Source: Ilex aquifolium (Eukaryota; Streptophyta; Magnoliopsida; Aquifoliales; Aquifoliaceae). Taken from it: a stretch of DNA of 64,000 nucleotides. The notes below the pieces were generated by a model. That model was not told the DNA's origin and ran no database searches. It saw nothing but the letters and a program-made list of their open reading frames with translations. The position numbers and the translations under genes are program-made. Shown one piece after another: positions 1 to 12,117 of this stretch (positions are counted from its first letter, which is position 1; each line of letters begins with the position of its first letter). Location: contig OX637393.1 of assembly GCA_951799425.1 (NCBI GenBank), positions 14,644,244 to 14,708,243 of the forward strand. Direction: 5' to 3'.

Positions 1-550
1 GGTCTAATCCCCCATTTCAGTCGTACACTATTTTTTTATTTTTTGTGATGTTGGAATTCAATTTATTTAATTGAGAACTGTTTTGTTCTTAAATTTAAAA
101 TTTTCGTCAATTTGTGTAATCGAGCCTGTTCCTATATTTAGTTGGAGCTTCACCAGCACTCGAGCAAAGACTTAGGAGCTTCAGCTCGACCCCAGACTCT
201 TGCAAGCCTATATCATCAAAGTTCTTGTTAACCAAACTTCAACACAAATTTTAGGGGAACCTATCTAAGGAAAGGAGTTCTGCCATTAGATTTATTAATG
301 CATTTTTGGGCTACTCGAGCTTGTCTTGAGAAAAATTAAAAGTTAGCCATTGTATAATTACTGGTCGAGACAATTAAATACTTGGATTCATTTGGGATTA
401 CTATAGTTTGAAGGAAATGTTTTGTGACATGGTTTTTCTAGCATTTAAATGTTATCAATATTTGTTTTCTGATCCTTAATGTTCATCATTACCATTATAT
501 CATAACTGAAATTGGTCTAGATTATAATGTTCATGTCAAAAGTTTTAAAT
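1..550. other. AT-rich non-coding stretch
   Basis: No gene is seen. All frames are broken by frequent stops. The right end runs into a Helitron 3' terminus (551-587), so part of this stretch may be the body of a non-autonomous Helitron whose 5' end I could not identify in the window. Confidence 0.4.
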
Positions 551-587
551 CTTAGGCTCACGTGCAACGCACATGTGCATCAACTAG
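551..587 (+). mobile_element. Helitron 3' terminus (hairpin + CTAG)
   Basis: The arms CACGTGC (559-565) and GCACATG (569-575) form a hairpin with one mismatch around the loop AAC. CTAG follows at 584-587, then a T. A short GC-rich hairpin about 10 nt before CTRR is the hallmark of a Helitron 3' end. The same hairpin sequence recurs in the better-preserved element at 31203-31443, so both belong to one family. No TCTCTACTA-like 5' end was found to the left, so the element is truncated or begins outside the window. Confidence 0.55.
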
Positions 588-879
588 TTATATATAAACA
601 TATATCATCATACTATTATCAATTGCGAGAGAAAAAAGTAATGTTTTTTAAAATATGTGGTGTCCATCCAAAAATAATTTTTTACCTCCGCCCCTAATTC
701 TATTGGTATCGTTATCACAATCTCACACTCTCTACGAATACTAGACCCAAAATGTTTTTAGTATTTAATCTTTATTATCTCTTGATCTTCAATTTTTACT
801 ACTTTCTAGTTGCGATTTCTCTTTTTACTAAATTTACATTCCATATATTCAGTTTAGTCATACTTATCTTAAATACTTT

Positions 880-1690
880 TGATTTTTAGAGTTTTCCTCA
901 TATTTCCAGTTTATTATTAATTTCTTATTTATTTTTATCAACTAATACAATATTGTCCGCAAATAATATACAGCATGAAAGTTCATTATGAATGTGCCTA
1001 ATCTATTCATCCATAATCAACACAAAAAGATATGAACTCAAAGCAAAACTCTGATGTAAGCCTAAAGTAATTGAAAATTCGTTCACTAAACTCACTACAT
1101 CTTCATACATATACTTAATCACATCAACATACATAACAATAATGTTTCTCTTCTCTACAACCCTCCATAATATAACTCTAGGAACTCTTTTATATATCTT
1201 CTCTAAAACTCTATCATAAGTATCTTATCTTAAGTCTATAAAAACCATATAAAGGTCTTTATTTTTCTCTCTATACCTCTCCATTAGTCTTCAAATAAGT
1301 ATATAACTTTCATTGTTTATCTCTAAAACAAAATCCAAACTCATTCTCAAAAACCATTGTTCAAACATCAATTTTTGTTCGATCACTCTCTCCCAAAGTT
1401 TCGTTGTATGACTAATGACTCATTAATTTTATACCTCGATAGTTTGTGCAACTTTGTATGTCTTCCTTATTTTTATATATAGGTACTAAAATACTCTTCC
1501 TCCACTCATCGAGAATTTTCTTGTCCAGCGTATTCCATATTATATTTGTTTCATCTTTTAAATTCCATACTACTTTTAGGATTTTATTCTTAAACAAATC
1601 TAACTTTTCACCTTTCAAATTCCACCATTTATTTCTTGGATTTTTAATTTCTTTCTAATCTCTATATTGTTTTTAATAAATATATTTAGT
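880..1690 (-). pseudogene. RTE-type LINE reverse transcriptase remnant
   Basis: The minus strand encodes a broken non-LTR reverse transcriptase of the RTE clade. It shows, in order, WRKSILVPIYKNKEDIQ, the NYRGIKLMSH block, a KLWERVIE block, a YLFVLIMDE block and an FADN form of the FADD catalytic box near 1000. In functional RTE enzymes the last two read LFxLVMDELTRHI and FADD. Frameshifts and stops occur between 880 and 1400; the only long open piece is 1412-1618. No endonuclease region is seen, so this is a 5'-truncated fossil. Sequence order and motifs are seen directly; the clade comes from the YRGI...ERVIE spacing. It plays no role in the neighbouring kinase gene, which ends about 1.3 kb away. 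Confidence 0.75.
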
Positions 1691-1699
1691 AACATCATC

Positions 1700-2426
1700 C
1701 TATGTTGCGTGGTTAAGCTCTTGCCTGGAATGACTTTATAGTCCTTACATGTTCTACTATCTCTTCATCTAGTTAGGCAAAAATCTATTTTTTTATTAAA
1801 TCCACTTTTAAAAGTTGTTAAATGTACATGAATAATCAACGTATAATCGGCTACACACAAAAGTACAGACAGAAATTGAGGTTAAGTTACAATTTTTTTA
1901 GGTGCAAATTACAAGTGGAAAAGGTATAATCAAACTTAAAATGTTATCATCATTCAAGTAAGTCATAACTTTTGAAGGTCAAATTGTAATTAATTGGAGT
2001 TATTCATGATCGAACACAACCTTTCATGATCAATCAAGAATATATCCAATTAGTTATAACTTTCATATAACAAAATTTATAAAAATAATAATTTTCAGTA
2101 CGATATCAATTTTTTTTCACTATCTAGTGCTCTCGTATAGTAATAGGTTGGATACATCAGACGTCACTGAGGACAATTTCCTTGCACCATGTCCTATGAA
2201 TGGTAATTAAGAATGATATTACCAATTGAGAGATAAGAGAAGTGAAATTAGCTAAGATTGCTTCATTGTTGTGATACAGGGGTTATAAGTCCGACTCACA
2301 AAAATAATTTCTTGGCGCACAGAAATAAATCTTTATACGTTTGCCTCTTATAGACCCCGCAATATACAATCCTCAGACCCTGTAATCTGCAATCGTGAGA
2401 ACCTCGTTCATTGGATTACCTTTTTT

Positions 2427-2428
<2 letters not shown>
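1700..2428. other. Intergenic AT-rich DNA, nothing recognised
   Basis: No coding potential, RNA gene or terminal repeat was seen. It separates the LINE fossil from the 3' flank of the kinase gene. Confidence 0.4.
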
Positions 2429-2473
<45 letters not shown>

Positions 2474-2486
2474 AGAGAGAGAGAGA
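2429..2486. repeat. (CT)n microsatellite followed by (GA)n
   Basis: About 21 CT units (2429-2470) are followed directly by GTGAGAGAGAGAGAGAT, so the tract can fold back as a CT/GA hairpin. A short open frame across it is only translated repeat. Confidence 0.95.
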
Positions 2487-2707
2487 TAGACCACAGCATA
2501 CCTTCAAGCTTTTTACCTCTAGGATGATTGCAAAAGCCCCCAGTTCCAAACAATTGTATCAGACAGTTGAGCAAACAAGTGAATCAACCTAAGCATCTCT
2601 CAAACAGAACTTGATCAAACACATCAAAAAATTCTAGCTTTAAATTTGGATGTTAACTGCAAATTCTGACAGAAAAACTCCACTACATTACAATAGCACA
2701 AAGTCAT

Positions 2708-2713
2708 TTTATT
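2708..2713 (-). terminator. Poly(A) signal AATAAA of the kinase gene
   Basis: The minus strand reads AATAAA here, about 285 nt downstream of the TGA at 2999-3001. This is a suitable distance for a plant 3' UTR. The exact cleavage site cannot be read from sequence. Confidence 0.4.
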
Positions 2714-2998
2714 ATACAAACAATAGTTCCACATAAATTGATGTCACTCTTCGAACTTTTGCATAAAACATTGTACACTTAGCCAATAATAACCACGGGA
2801 ACACCACACCACAATTTCACACTCGGTGCGAGCTCATTCTCCCCACTTGTATACTTAATCCAACAAGTATGCGAATACAACAATGTCACACTCAAATGGG
2901 AGCTCCTTCTCCCCACTCATAATGCAAGTACCTTTGCAACTCGTTATATCCAATCATAACAAATTTGGAAGGGTTGTAAACAGGAACATGCAACAGCA

Positions 2999-3201
2999 TC
3001 ACTTGGATCCCTGGTTCTGTGCCGGATAGCCATGTGGTCTAGGCGGGCCTGCAGTAGACAACACACGTAGCCGTCCAGCAATTTCAGTGAATGACGGGCG
3101 GACCACGGGATCTGGGGCCCAACACTGCTCCATTAGCAATTTCCAGTCAGGGTCACAGTAGCTTGGGACAGGTGGTCTCAATGTATTGTTCACTATACCC
3201 C
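2999..3201 (-). CDS. Kinase gene last coding exon
   Basis: 203 bp that completes Gly-Gly-Ile-Val-Asn-Asn, then [20 protein letters not shown] and the subdomain XI motif VVRPSFTEI. It ends ...[11 protein letters not shown]. The acceptor is GGCAG|GGGG. Confidence 0.93.
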
Positions 3202-3375
3202 CTGCCAGTAGGGTGAGACACAATCAAATAACATGAACAAGCAAAACCTTACAAGCTAGGCATTTTTGGCTTTTAGCAAAGTGAGACATGGCACAAACCT
3301 CAAGATTAATTTAAATTGGATTTTTAGTTTCCAACTCTCTATTATACAATCTCTGTTCATGCATGCGTGCACATC

Positions 3376-3423
<48 letters not shown>

Positions 3424-6400
3424 GGGGGGGGGGGGAGTGGGAGTGGGAGTGGGAGTATAAAAATGATTCAAATACATACGAAACAAGTTATATAAGTTCA
3501 AAGCACAATATCATTAAGTGAATGTAGTAAAATATTTCATCTCAAATTTACAACTCAGTTTCTATCATTTAACACAATAAAAAAGCCCCATCAAAAATTC
3601 CCATTAGCAACCCATCGAGCTTTGGGCATGGCTAATATAATCATCCTGTAAGCTTGCTCCACTATGCAAATCCCTTGAGAAAACTCCTTCTATGAGAGAT
3701 TTTTTAACAATCTAAATTTCTTTTCCTTTTTCATTATTTTTCATAAAGCAGAATAGCCAGAAATATGCAGTTTAGACTTACCAAATACATAAAAGAAATA
3801 GAAGTTTATGGATATCACAGAAGTCTAACTCAATGACTGATAATAAAAATATTCAACGTACGTTCAAATGTGTGGGTAAATTCTCAACTGAGCAAAGCCT
3901 TATCCCAATATTTTTGAGGTCTGCTACATGAATCCTCTCTCGCCATTATTTTACTCTATCAATTTTTTTAAAAAGGGGGAGGAAGGACTTGAACCCTTGA
4001 CCTCAAGAAGGCAAAACCTTCACAAGACAAGGGTCAATAGCGTATGTGTAAATTATAGAAGAAAAAAAAAGTTATTTTAATGGCAGCAACCACTATAATT
4101 CCTTATTTTTGTTGTGCCCTTTTCAAAATCTGCCATACTTGTATGGCTTTGCTCTTTTAATGGACCCTTAACTTTAACTCTTAACTAGTAGTGAATAATT
4201 ACCAACAAAGTACAACATCATAATAATACTGTTCCCGTTACACATCCTGCAAGGAAGAGTGTAATAGATGGAAACAGGATGCTATTTAGACAGTTATTTT
4301 GTCATCCACAGAGTTGTCTATTTTATATTTCCAGTTTTCATCTTTTTTGGCAACTTTTCAACTCTTCTCTTCAAAATAAATTATTTTCTTGGCATAAACA
4401 ATCAAATCAAATCAAACTAAAAGTCCTTTCTCTAACCATGCGACGCTAACAAACTGTTAATTGTTAGCTACTGGCATTGTCTTGAGGGGAAAAAATGAAG
4501 TCATGAAGTATTATAGCTTCTCTAGTCCTTTGATGATATACACCATAACTCACCATAGGTTTCAACCCTATCAAAGGACCTTCAAATACAAGGTACAATC
4601 GCCACTACTCCTATTACCACTGAAACATCCCAAGGAGCCATATAAAAATTTGTCCAGAGATGGATCTTAAAACACATCAAACATGGTTTGGTAAGATTCC
4701 ATCACCAAACACAAAGAAGAAGATTCAACCTAACAGAATCCCCTATACCCATTCTTGAAAGGTGTCAGTTTTGTATTTGCGTCAGTTTTAAGAACAAACT
4801 AGTCACTGGATGCTAAAGTTGTAAACAAAAAAGTGCAACAATGGACTCAACCAGTTTAACTGTCAAAATTAGTCAAAAGCAGCTCCTAGGGAGTAAGAAA
4901 TAGAAGATGGGACGATTGTGAGGAGGGTAGGAAAGTGAGTAAACACACCTATGATTGCTCCATAATGCATATTCGCGTAAGGCTCCTCACCAGTAAGAAT
5001 TTCCCAGAGGACAATGCCAAAGGAGAACACATCAACCTGTGTAAAAAAATATTGTCAGGAATACTTGCAAGGAATGTCTAACTCATTTCAATTTTTTTCC
5101 TTTCTTAGAGAAACCCCAATCTCTTTCTCTTTTCTGACCAGAAACAATCTCTTTCTTTCTTCTTTAGAGCAATAGGATGCCTATATTTAAGCAAACAAAC
5201 AGAATTAACAATACCTTGAACGGCAAAGTGAAAGAGATTTGGCGAAGGGAAAAAATGAAATGAAGACGATACAAACCACTAAATTTCACATTGTGAAATA
5301 ACAAGTCAAGCAGTGAGGTTAAACCCATTGTAGTGAGCTATAATAAGGTCCATAGCCATCTAAAATATAATATATCCTCATCAAAGCTTCTTTTAGAGAG
5401 GGAGAAAGAGGAACCCTCCCCCCAGCGAGGCGGGGAAAATGGAAGCAAAAAGAAGAGAAAATTTTCTTTGCAGAATAAATCAATAACCAATAGAGAACAT
5501 AGTCACTCAAAACATATGGCACAGATCATGCAAGCAATTAGCATAGTGAGAGAAATTAGCACCAATTACTAAGGTTGACTTTTCTTTTCCCTCCTACAGA
5601 TAGCAACAAAAGATGAAAAACCTTACCTTTTCAGAAACCTTACTACTGCTACCATTTAATAACTCCGGAGCCATCCATGGAAGTGTTCCCCTCACACCAC
5701 CAGTAACCAACGTATTTCTTTTGATTTTCGACAACCCAAAATCGCCCACCTGCAAAAATAAGGCATTATCTTTTCAAATTAGTTTGACACCAATCATTTC
5801 TCGCTAAATACTACAAACAATACAGTCTTATGTCTTACCACCATACATCACCAAAATATTTATCAAAGCAACCCGAATGAGATAATTTAGATAAATAAAA
5901 AATATATATTATGTGATAACAATCACCTTGCAAATAGGTCGTAAAGGATCTTTCAAGTTCACCAGCAGGTTGTCGCATTTCAAATCAAAATGCACAATAT
6001 TCTTTGAATGCAAATATTCCATTCCAAATGCTGCATCCATTGCAATTATGAGCCGCTTGCGACGATCAAGATGCCTGGACAGAAACGTCACTTCTGAGCG
6101 GAGGAAGGGTAGAAGACAGAGTGCTTAATACAACTTAAGTGCAAGTGCAACAGTATTGCAAGGAGAAAAACAAATATATATTACCTGTCCTTGCTAAGCA
6201 AAACATGTCTAAGAGAACCGTTCACCATGTACTCTGTGACTGTGGCAAGCGTTCCACCTGGTCCATCCTGCACCACACCATAAAATGCCACCACATTGGG
6301 ATGGTGAAGCTTTGAAAGAATGTCAGCTTCATGCCAAAACTCCACAGTCTGCAAAATTTATTAGTAGTTATTCACTATGGAATTAGAAGTCATCATTCAA

Positions 6401-9400
6401 AGAGGGGGAAAAGGGGGAGTAAAGAAAAAGGAACCCACAAGTGACTCATCTCATGCCTAAATATCTAGGATTGAGAACCTATATACATCATCATCTGCTA
6501 GTTTCTGTCAATTCCATGGTAGTAGAGATTTAAATGTCAAAAAAATAACCCAAGGTTTGACTACCAACATTGCAAAGCAAGTTCCTATAATGATTGTGCA
6601 ATCAATCACCTTGAGAGTTACAAAGAGATGACCTGATAAAATGATACACACAAAGCTTACCAGTCTCTCTTGCTCTGACGAGCGACCAGTGAAACAGCTC
6701 TTCTTTATTCGCTTGATGGCGACATCTGTTCCCCTCCATTTGCCATGGTAAACAGTCCCAAATGTTCCAGAACCCAATTCCCTTAACTCTTCAAGATCTT
6801 CATTCTTGATGATCTGGAAAAGCAACCAGAACATATAATCAACAATAAATGACTGAAACAATCTACTGTGTCATGCCAAATATTTGTTAACATGCAAGTG
6901 TGGAGATGAGTTTTTCATTTCATGCATTCTTCAGCACAAGATTGAGCTTTGCTTGTCTATTATCATTTAACCACCAGAGCTTGATATGCCTCAGCTACAA
7001 GTAACTGCAGTTGGTTTGCTTTTTCTTTCATATATCAATCACTCAAACGTGCATGATTACTCAAAACAAACGTTGAATATTTGAGCACTTGTTATGAAGA
7101 TCAAGGATCAAGAGATACAACATGAACAAATTTGATATTTAGGGTCAACTATCCATAGAAATTCTGAGATTGTAGACATTAATCATAGAATTTCCACATA
7201 ATGGGCTAAGTGGATGAGTAGATATGATGTATTGTGTAATTGAAGCATGTCTCCCAAGCTAAAGACAAGTTTTACTAGACAACCAAAAATAACAGTCATG
7301 CTTTATGGTAACAACTGCTGAGGAATTAGAAACAACAAAGGGTAGTAGGTGTAGGTCTTTACAATTGAACTCCAAAACTTGAAGAACTAGCCTTGGAAGG
7401 AAAGATTTTTTTCAAAATCATAATCATAGTCTTTCTATCATTGATTCATTTCGGTCCCCTTGAGAACCGAAACGTTTCAGACATTTTGAATCGAAATTTT
7501 GATCATTGATATGAATGTATAATACATAACATCATTTAGCAAGTAGAGTGCTACGGATAAGAGCTACAAAACGAACCACGACACAAAGCGACGTACCAAC
7601 AAAACGTACCCTCCTGGCACCGCGTATCAAAAAAAGTACCATACCACGTACCATAACAACCCACAATCCAAGTAACATTGAGATTTACAATGTAGGATAG
7701 TGCATCTCCACATTGCATAAATATGAACCATAACTTATGAAGCATCATTATTTGGGATCTCTTGCAGGCTTACGATGAAAATAATGCTAAGGAAAATTTG
7801 AAAAAGAAAGACAAAAAACAGAATACTTCATTTTGAAGGGAAATCGGGGGTGCTGGGCGCACGTCTTATTCAAAGCAGGTAAAATGAAAGAAGTAGCTTC
7901 AAGCCTAAAAGTACAATGAATTAGAAAGCATCAATCTCATCCTAAAGACGCACACAATAAATGCATACAGTATACATACATTCTTCATGGTGTCAGACCC
8001 TTCTTCTCTAATCAATTGTAGGTACCACCATATGCTAATTCAATCCAAGTCAATTGTGTCCTCACAGTCTCGACTTAGATTTGTCTTGATCTTCCTCTTA
8101 TACTTTTGAGTTTTGACACACTCGCTTGAATCAAATGACTTCTATATGCATGTTGCATTGATTGGATGATGACAACTGCCCAAACATCCTGCACAATATA
8201 CTCTGTATTGTATCTTCCAAGATGCAATTCATGATTTCTGAGAGTGCATTCGTTCTTTGTTCTGTCTTGTTATTCACTCATCGATATCCTCATTCTGATA
8301 TCTCATTCTGACTCAATTGATTTTTGAACATGGTTGTTCACCCACTGTGGAAATACTTTTATACGGAGATAATTTGAAAAAACTATAACAATGCAATCTG
8401 TTATCTACGTAATCAGCTGTGTGGACAGTTACCTTACTGATTCTTATTCTTGACATGTCTTATTCAGAACTCCACAATTCACATCATAAATGCAGATGTT
8501 TAACCAAAAATACCAAAATCATAGTAACTAGGCCGGTTATCTACGTGACCACTAAATCTTGAATGAGGGAAAGATGTTTCAACAATGCTCAGCTGTTAGT
8601 GGTGGCAGTGGAATCCTTGGTGGAAACCATTGCAGTTTGCCATCAATTCTGTGAATGATGTGGTGGAGCTATTGATGGATTAGTTAGTCATGCAAAAGTG
8701 TTGGAGATGGTTATGGTAGTCCTTTGAGGAGTAAGCAAAATCTGTGCTTCAACTAGAATTTTTTTCATATCTTACTCGCCACTTAGCTTCTGCAAAAGGA
8801 TTTCTAATGCCCATAACAAAAAATGACTCTCTGATTTACACCCCTTTGGATGCTTCCAAATGCAATAAATAGGCAAAGATTATATTTAAACAGTGCTTCA
8901 GATTTCTGATAAGGGCAAAAATTACACAAAATTTTAGATGATAAACTACCCAAACTTTTTTCTCATGTGTTACAAATACATACTTAAGACATTCACTGCT
9001 GTATTAAACATCACAATACCTGCAAGCTATTAGGATCAAAATCTCGCAGAGAAAGATCGACGAGAGGTTGACCAATCTCAGCTTCTAGCTTCCCATCCTT
9101 TGAGAGACAACAAGAAATCAGAAAAAATGGTGAAAGCAAGTAAAAGTGTTGAGTATGCACTATCGAGTAAGTACCTCATAACCAGATTCAGGTCTCCTTG
9201 GGTTCACCAGACCATCAAACTGTGCACTTTGATTGTCATAAGTCTGAGAAGGATTGTAATCTGAATGCAGATCCATGGTGTTAGGCTCAACAACACCAAG
9301 TGACGGCTGCTGAGTGCTGGTATCAAAACTAACACGGGAGTCCATATGATCCAGGGCAACTCCATCCGCCTTATAAGGTGGAAAACTATAATCCACAGGA

Positions 9401-12117
9401 GCCCCTTCTTTGATATTTGTTAGAGGAGGTGAGAAACCAAGATGATCCTGATCCATAAGGGAGACATCTTTTCTCATAGAATCCTGGGCCAACTTTTGAA
9501 AGAATGACCAATGCTTAGGTTCATGATTCTCCATGTTCAAGCTCAAGCCAGTTCCATCACTGTGCAGTGGACTAATTTCAGCAGACCCATCCAAAATTCT
9601 AGCTTTGGAAAAGATATCAGAAAGGAAATCATGCGGAAAACGGTCATTGATATCAATAAGGATGTCTCCCTGCTCTGGAGAGCCAACACCAACAGATGGC
9701 TTCCCCTGAGAAACAACTGTAACTGGGTTCTCTGTCTTATCCATATTATTCCCATTGTTCTTTTCAGTAGCATTCTCATCCCAATGAATCTCTTTTGGCC
9801 TAGAAGCAGAATCTTCATGGTATTTACCAGAAAGTACTCGGCTTGTAGCAGGAAGATTTGACCTAGATGTTTCTTTATCTTTGTAAGTACTCCCAACCTG
9901 CACCATATCATGGTCATCCACAACAGTACGTACTGCAGGCTTTGGCTCAGATTTCGGAAACTTTGCCTCAAGACCCCCTTCATCAATATTGGTGTTCACA
10001 TTGATCTTACCAGCTATCTCTTTAGATTTCTGAAATTGTCCTAGCCCATCTTCAACGGTTTGTAGATTTGCAGACACTGGTTTAGCAGAAGAAATAAACC
10101 GGTCTGTCTGGGAAGCGACATTCAAATCACGCAACTTATCAACTACTTCTGTGATTTGCTGTGAAACATCAGAATGTGCATGACTAATCAAGAACGAACC
10201 AGAAGAATCATCAGATTTAGACAGGCGGTTAAGGCCGGCTTGCTCCCTAGGAATTCGTTCAGAACGAAAAAACCGCTGAGGAAGCATTGGTGGTTCAGGA
10301 TTGCCAGAGTCCTCTGGATAAGCATCACAGTCGCCGTATCCCGCAGCAGATGCATCACCAGATGCATAAATATGGTCATCTTCATTTATTTTATTCAATT
10401 TTTCTTCCTTCAAAGATTCAGGAGGTATTGAATGCTTCACAGGTTCCAGGTTCTTTACACTCAATTTAGTTGGTAAGAAAGAAGCTTCCATGTCTACTGC
10501 AGAACTGGCAACAGAAACAATGTACTCATTTTCTAATGACTTGAATTTCTCAGATTCATTCATTTTTGGAATTGATAAATCTCTCATCTTTCCCTCCTTC
10601 ACTATAACTTCCTTTTCTATAGACTGATCTTTGCTAAAATCATTCTTTTTGTGGAGTGAGCTGTCCTTCTTAAGTTTCACCTCCATCACTGATACTCTGG
10701 GATCCTGCAAGCCACTGTGTCTTTGCTCTTCATCCAGGTCTCCCTGCCGAGTCATATGACCATGGAGAGGCTTGGGGACTACATTTTCTACAACTGGTGC
10801 ACTAGCGGATGGGTGAAAACTATAATCATAGTTTGATACAGATGTCAAAATAGTACTTTTGCCATTTATATCGTGGAAGCTCCCAACAGGGTGGCTAGTG
10901 GGTGATGGATGCCATTCAGCATCTCCAGGATGCACCATCTGACCCTGGCAACCTGGTGGATTGGATTCCAAATCATATGATGAACTTGGCACCACTGTTT
11001 GAGAAATTTGATTTGTGGAAGGCATACCAACTGTTGGAAGTGCAACAACAGCCCCAGGTGTGTCAACCGGATGTCGAACAGTCTCCCTTTCACCACTTAA
11101 ACTGAATAACTCATCTAAATTGGTCCCTGAAATGCTAGCCATATTAATTGAGTTCCTTGTTGATCCTATGTCCATGCCATTCACCGCAACTACGTATTGA
11201 ATCTCCGAATCACCCTCCACGCTCCCCAGGCCGAGTTGAGAATCATCCAAATCATTGTTAGAGAAGAGAAACAACCTGAGTTTCTGTGATCCAGCATCTT
11301 CAAGTAGATCAAATTCCTCCATCATATTTTGTAGGTCCTCGTCACAAGAGACAGACACCAGCGCATCAAGATCCTCGCCAGGAAGCTGATATTTGATCAT
11401 ACAAGCCTGGTTATATATTGTCAATGTTTTCTGCATGAGCTCCTGAAAGGAAATATCCTTGCTTATCCGGATAATACGTGTTTCACCTCCAACATGCCTC
11501 AGCTTTCCATCACTGGGACGGGGCAAAATTCTACCACCAAAACTGCAGAGGAACTTCAACTTTGTTGATGACCTACCAGCAGCTCCCATAGAGGTGTACC
11601 TTTGAGCTCCAAGACTATTATCATTTCTTGATAAGGTTCGTGGTACTGATTGCACAGACTCATCATCAGCTTTGTCTTCATTCACCGAAGATCCTTTCCT
11701 TTCATGATCTTGTACACGATTATTGTCTACAGAGACAACCATGGACATATCTGATCCACTTTCAGACCCTGTATTTGAGATGCCCAATATGCCCTTTAGG
11801 TCCATATAAGAAGTTGTACTATTTGGCTCACTAGGAGTATTTGGAATGAAGTGCTGCCGTGGATTCACCCTTTCCCGAATAAATTCAAGAGCAAATTCTT
11901 CACCAGTCTGCATGGAATAGTTCAGCACAGGTCTAGTTCCAGCTGGTATATTAAAATCAGGTGGCCTCACATTAGTGTTAATAGAACTCGATGGATCCTG
12001 GAAATAACTTTGATTGGCCAAACCAAGTCCCTCATTTCTAGTTTCCACGGAATTGTAGCGAACTTGTTCGTACTTTTTCCGCTGGCCTGTCATACCTTTT
12101 CCCATATTTTTCTCCAT
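2999..12117 (-). CDS. PB1-domain Raf-like MAPKKK (plant B4 group), complete
   Basis: This is a serine/threonine protein kinase. Joining 12117-9175, 9097-9020, 6813-6661, 6348-6185, 6074-5927, 5749-5627, 5036-4949 and 3201-2999 gives 1299 residues with GT-AG introns and consistent phases. A PB1 domain lies at about 186-286 (Lys187; acidic loop around [16 protein letters not shown]). A long, low-complexity Ser/Asp/Glu-rich linker follows, then a C-terminal kinase: GSGTFG loop from 1021, Lys1041, Glu1065, catalytic Asp1143 in HFDLKCDN, Asp1165 in DFGLSK, and GTLPWMAPE. Length and order match the family (about 1100-1300 aa). Members of this group are known cytosolic kinases that phosphorylate and activate SnRK2s under osmotic stress; that role is inferred here by homology. 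The start is chosen as the first ATG of the long exon, with a conserved-looking N-terminus. HFDLK instead of HRDLK is normal for this clade. No break was seen, so it is probably functional. I cannot say which paralogue it is. Confidence 0.93.
3379..3456. repeat. Compound microsatellite (GT)n(GA)n(G)n(GGGAGT)n
   Basis: GT units, then GA units, a run of about 13 G, and four GGGAGT-like hexamers lie in tandem in the last intron of the kinase gene. Open frames on either strand are translated repeat. Confidence 0.95.
3893..3942 (-). mobile_element. RTE-LINE 3' tail fragment
   Basis: Read on the minus strand it resembles the usual plant RTE tail (ATGTAGCxGACC...GGGATAAGGCTTTG). It is an isolated short piece in an intron of the kinase gene. 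A second copy of the same tail lies near 59850. The assignment rests on recall of the consensus, so it is moderate. Confidence 0.45.
3963..4040 (-). mobile_element. tRNA-derived SINE fragment
   Basis: On the minus strand the order is CTTGTGAAG, then CCTTCTTGAGGTCAAGGGTT, then a box B-like GGGTTCAAGTCC (3985-3996), and finally a C-rich tail and A-run. This matches the SINE at 27106-27205 nearly base for base through the central part. No clear target duplication was found, and the box A end is degraded. Confidence 0.6.
4949..5036 (-). CDS. Kinase gene coding exon 7
   Basis: 88 bp encoding [20 protein letters not shown] and then ANMHYGAII, subdomain IX. The donor is CATAG|GTGTGT in phase 1. Confidence 0.92.
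5627..5749 (-). CDS. Kinase gene coding exon 6 (DFG, activation loop)
   Basis: It has 41 codons, [13 protein letters not shown]...[11 protein letters not shown]...KVSEK. The acceptor is TTGCAG|GTG and the donor AAG|GTAAGG. Confidence 0.93.
5927..6074 (-). CDS. Kinase gene coding exon 5 (catalytic loop)
   Basis: 148 bp that restores phase with exon 4 (R-HLDRRKRL). It carries [19 protein letters not shown], the catalytic loop with Phe in place of the Arg of HRD. The donor is AAG|GTGATT. Confidence 0.93.
6185..6348 (-). CDS. Kinase gene coding exon 4 (alpha-C, hinge)
   Basis: 164 bp, ending in phase 2. It encodes [19 protein letters not shown] through [11 protein letters not shown], covering the alpha-C helix Glu and the hinge. 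The donor is ACAG|GTAATA. Confidence 0.92.
6661..6813 (-). CDS. Kinase gene coding exon 3 (glycine loop, Lys)
   Basis: It has 51 codons from [14 protein letters not shown] to SSEQERL, containing [11 protein letters not shown] and VAIKRIK. The acceptor is CCAG|ATC and the donor CTG|GTAAGC. Confidence 0.93.
6814..9019 (-). other. Large intron between kinase coding exons 2 and 3
   Basis: 2,206 bp with consensus splice sites and no coding frames. It holds one partial copy of a dispersed repeat (7545-7690) and otherwise nothing recognised. Confidence 0.85.
7545..7690 (+). repeat. Dispersed repeat family A, partial copy
   Basis: It contains ACCGCGTA, several GTACC units and ACAACCCACAATCCAAGTAA, in the same order as copies at about 12760-13190 and 50400-50830. 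Only the right-hand third of the family is present. No coding capacity. The family is not identified. Confidence 0.6.
9020..9097 (-). CDS. Kinase gene coding exon 2
   Basis: It has 26 codons, [11 protein letters not shown]...DFDPNSLQ. The acceptor is CAAAG|GAT and the donor CAG|GTATTG, phase 0. It forms the short bridge just before the kinase domain and is too short for simple ORF finding. Confidence 0.88.
9175..12117 (-). CDS. Kinase gene coding exon 1 (PB1 and linker)
   Basis: It has 981 codons from ATG to SGYE, and the donor reads GAG|GTAC. This single large exon holds the N-terminal conserved block, the PB1 domain and the whole disordered linker, which is usual for the B4 Raf-like genes. 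Confidence 0.93.

Noticed and set aside
3256..3501. ORFs over the GT/GA tract
   Set aside because: Translated microsatellite in a kinase-gene intron.
9511..11200. Several ORFs on both strands inside kinase exon 1
   Set aside because: Shadow frames of the 981-codon exon; the true frame has PB1 and continues into the kinase.
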